Position numbers and translations under genes: made by a program
The notes under the pieces: generated by a model
Seen by the model: the letters and a program-made list of their open reading frames with translations, nothing else
The model's database searches: none
What the model was told of the DNA's origin: nothing
Assembly: GCA_030609605.1 (NCBI GenBank)
Contig: JAUWBY010000147.1
Coordinates: forward strand, 1-5,876
Source of the DNA: Candidatus Eiseniibacteriota bacterium
GTDB lineage: Bacteria; Joyebacterota; Joyebacteria; Joyebacterales; Joyebacteraceae
Length of the DNA: 5,876 bases
Direction of reading: 5' to 3'
Shown here: in pieces, positions 3,926 through 5,876 of the stretch
How positions within the stretch are numbered: the first letter of the stretch is position 1
How the letters are laid out: each line of letters opens with the position of its first letter

Positions 3926-5861
3926 ATCGATCTGTTCTGACTGTCAGTTGGATTTGATGAATCCCGATCACAGACCGGTCGTGTGTGAATTCGTCCTGCG
4001 CGAGCACTGTCATCTCGCTGCGTGCCGCGGTCCCGCTGGCTGCAACGGACGCCATGGTCAACGCCGCCCTTCCGGGGACGCCTCGGAGTTCGTCTCCCGA
4101 AAGGGAGAGCCCGGGCCTCGGAGACAGAAGCTGCGCAACGACGGTGTCCTCTGAACGCGACCGATCTATCAGGTCGATGAGTTGACTATAGCTCCTGGGC
4201 ACAAGGCCATTACCCAGCCTGCTCGATTCCCAGTCGTGGTACTCCTGCGCCCCGCCGACCCACAGGAAGACCTGACCCTCCTGCTCGGATTCCGGAACGC
4301 GCAACTCAAGCGTCCTCTCAGTGAGTCCTTGCTGCCAATCGCGGAGAACAACTCTGATCCCGACGATGTCCCCTGGGGCATAGACAGTCCTGTCGGCATT
4401 GATCCGCTCGATGGCCGCCCATCGCCGGGTTTCATCGAACTCTACGCTGAGTTCGATGCCCTCAATCTCACGACGCTCGAATTCGTTCAGAAGCACGATG
4501 TCCATGAGGGTCGCCAGCTCACCCGCGCTCCGGAAGGCCGGCATCTCACTGTAGAAGTGATTCGCGTAGTCGATCTCGCCTTCGTCCGTCACGAGGCGGA
4601 TTCGCAAGGTGACATCCGCCGGTCCCACCGACTTGGTGACTCCGGAGATGGCATTCGCCACGGCCAGACTCGAGAAAAGCGATGCATAGGCCGGCGATCG
4701 CAGTACTTCGAATCCGAACTCACGCGCCTCACCTGTCGGTGCAATCACTGTGACCGAGAGCGGCAGCATTCTGGGCGCACTGCCCAGTCGACCGGCCACC
4801 ATCCTGCGTCGATCCTGATAGAACGTACCTATGAGATCAGTCCCGGAGGTAAACTTGTACGATACTGAGAGCATCGGCATCGTCGTGTGCACAAAGGCTC
4901 CGACCATCGGGAGCTCCACCGGTCCCGCGTGGAACATCGGGTGTCCAAACGCGAGGACGCGATCGCCGTCACGGTGTGTCACCGTCCCACTGGCCATCAT
5001 GTCGACGTCACCACGCACAAGCTGGATACCGACAGAAGACCCGGGGAGAAGCTCGACGGCGCCTTCCCCTGAACCAGACGCACTCTCCGACGTTCCTCCT
5101 GCAACGGGAGTCAAGGACGAGCCTGATAGAATTCCGCGAGCTCCATTGAGGAAACGAGGATCGTGTCCCGACACGAAGAGAGGTACGTCCAGCGGCGCGA
5201 GTCTTGCGCCCTCTGCAGGAGCACTCATCTCACTCAATGCGGTCTCGGGGATACGAGCTGCTGACGACCACGGGAGTTGTTCCGGGTCGTTGCCGGTTCC
5301 GATTCCCGCGGCCCTCGATACCCACGCCACGCGCGACCCCCGAACCTCCCCGCCGGTGATGCGATCGAACGCGGGGCCGGCAGCATGTCCGGGTGTGTCC
5401 GTCGAAGGCGGCATCTCATCGAGCATGTCATACGCGCGAAGCATCTCCTCGATAGGGGTGATACCCGCTATCGGTTCCTTACAGAAAGACCAGGCAGAAG
5501 CGATCGCTCCAATCAGCCGACCGTTCTTGTAGACGGGACTTCCACTCATACCCTGCATGATACCTGTCTTCTCCAGCAGCTCACCTTCGGCCCGGGCGAG
5601 AATAAGATCGCTCCCCGGTGACACATCCCGTACCACTCCCAGGATCTCGAGTTCGAACTCCTCGATCTCGGTTCCCTGGAAGACGGACAGTCCTATGCAC
5701 CGATCGCCCGGTGCAATCTCGTCGATGAACGCGAACTTCGCACCCCCGCTATGCAAGGCGCCACCGTGCGAGACGTCGCCGAGCGAACCGGACGTTGAAG
5801 CCGCGGCAAGTGGAACGAATAGCAGGATGGCGGTGAGAAGCATCTTCCCGAATCGGCGCAT
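3924..5861 (-). CDS. exported SpoIVB-like serine peptidase (family S55)
   Basis: A 645-residue exported protein. A signal peptide covers about residues 1-22 (MRRFGK, then a hydrophobic core and AAAS), with no lipobox cysteine. Residues about 41-145 hold the S55 signature: VFQGTEIEEFELEILGV, then TGIMQGMSGSPVY with the probable nucleophile Ser106, GRLIGAIASAW and GITPIEEML. Residues about 286-365 hold GTVTHRDGDRVLAFGHPMF, in which His307 matches the GHV histidine of B. subtilis SpoIVB, followed by a K-F-x-x-G-T-D-L-I-G-T-F segment. SpoIVB is a secreted serine protease that signals to release a membrane-held sigma factor. Here the Ser part precedes the His part, the reverse of SpoIVB. The position of the SpoIVB catalytic Asp appears to be Glu92, so activity is likely but unproven. 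The C-terminal half (about 420-645) is beta-rich with no recognised catalytic motif. ATG 5861 is chosen over the ATG at 5876 because AAAGGA lies 6 bases before it. The promoter is outside the window. Confidence 0.83.
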   Translation of the reverse strand: MRRFGKMLLTAILLFVPLAAASTSGSLGDVSHGGALHSGGAKFAFIDEIAPGDRCIGLSVFQGTEIEEFELEILGVVRDVSPGSDLILARAEGELLEKTGIMQGMSGSPVYKNGRLIGAIASAWSFCKEPIAGITPIEEMLRAYDMLDEMPPSTDTPGHAAGPAFDRITGGEVRGSRVAWVSRAAGIGTGNDPEQLPWSSAARIPETALSEMSAPAEGARLAPLDVPLFVSGHDPRFLNGARGILSGSSLTPVAGGTSESASGSGEGAVELLPGSSVGIQLVRGDVDMMASGTVTHRDGDRVLAFGHPMFHAGPVELPMVGAFVHTTMPMLSVSYKFTSGTDLIGTFYQDRRRMVAGRLGSAPRMLPLSVTVIAPTGEAREFGFEVLRSPAYASLFSSLAVANAISGVTKSVGPADVTLRIRLVTDEGEIDYANHFYSEMPAFRSAGELATLMDIVLLNEFERREIEGIELSVEFDETRRWAAIERINADRTVYAPGDIVGIRVVLRDWQQGLTERTLELRVPESEQEGQVFLWVGGAQEYHDWESSRLGNGLVPRSYSQLIDLIDRSRSEDTVVAQLLSPRPGLSLSGDELRGVPGRAALTMASVAASGTAARSEMTVLAQDEFTHDRSVIGIHQIQLTVRTDR

Positions 5862-5867
5862 CGGAAG

Positions 5868-5873
5868 TCCTTT
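5868..5873 (-). promoter_or_regulatory. ribosome binding site deciding the peptidase start
   Basis: On the minus strand AAAGGA (5873-5868) lies 6 bases before the ATG at 5861. The longer alternative, ATG at 5876, would translate this site as codons 2-3 and put five extra residues before a well-formed signal peptide, so 5861 is preferred. Confidence 0.7.
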
Positions 5874-5876
5874 CAT

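Noticed and set aside
4411..4434. Fourth TGAAAC as an internal promoter in the peptidase gene
   Set aside because: There is no GT 18 bases downstream and it lies within well-conserved-looking coding sequence.
4182..5532. Two long plus-strand open frames (228 and 233 codons)
   Set aside because: Both are antisense to the S55 peptidase, whose own frame shows a signal peptide and family motifs. Long antisense frames are common in GC-rich coding DNA.

Overview
The window looks like a GC-rich chromosomal segment from an uncultivated or little-studied Gram-negative bacterium. Large exported proteins with seven-fold propeller repeats, DNTPP-type Ig/FN3 modules and a stand-alone SpoIVB-like (S55) peptidase fit the FCB-type candidate phyla (for example Eisenbacteria- or Krumholzibacteria-like lineages). 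That placement rests on architecture only and is tentative. There are no mobile elements, tRNAs, rRNAs or CRISPR arrays.

Layout, left to right. (1) Positions 1-69, minus strand: the first 23 codons of a gene leaving the left edge. Its N-terminus, with the signature TLTDEYLVAGVQA, looks like an ECF sigma factor. (2) 70-432: a divergent intergenic region with two outward-facing copies of a TATGAAAC box. (3) 433-864, plus strand: a 143-residue membrane protein resembling DUF6249. (4) 865-1138: convergent intergenic space with a strong 15-bp stem just after the DUF6249-like gene. (5) 1139-1720, minus strand: a membrane anti-sigma factor with a zinc-binding H-x3-C-x2-C motif. (6) 1721-1841: a gap holding a third copy of the promoter-like motif. 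(7) 1842-3914 and 3924-5861, minus strand: a translationally coupled pair, a SpoIVB-like S55 serine peptidase followed by an exported seven-bladed propeller/Ig-like protein.

The main observation is that TGAAAC followed exactly 18 bases later by GT(C/T) occurs upstream of the sigma gene, the DUF6249-like gene and the anti-sigma gene. The only other TGAAAC found by eye lies inside the peptidase coding sequence and lacks the downstream GT. The simplest reading is a small ECF regulon in which the sigma factor drives itself, its anti-sigma factor and a membrane target. The sigma and anti-sigma genes are unusually split by an oppositely oriented gene.

A second observation is that the S55 peptidase carries its two catalytic landmarks (GMSGSP and GHP) in the reverse order to B. 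subtilis SpoIVB. Because its gene lies just upstream of the anti-sigma gene, an exported protease signalling to a membrane anti-sigma factor is a testable but unproven hypothesis.
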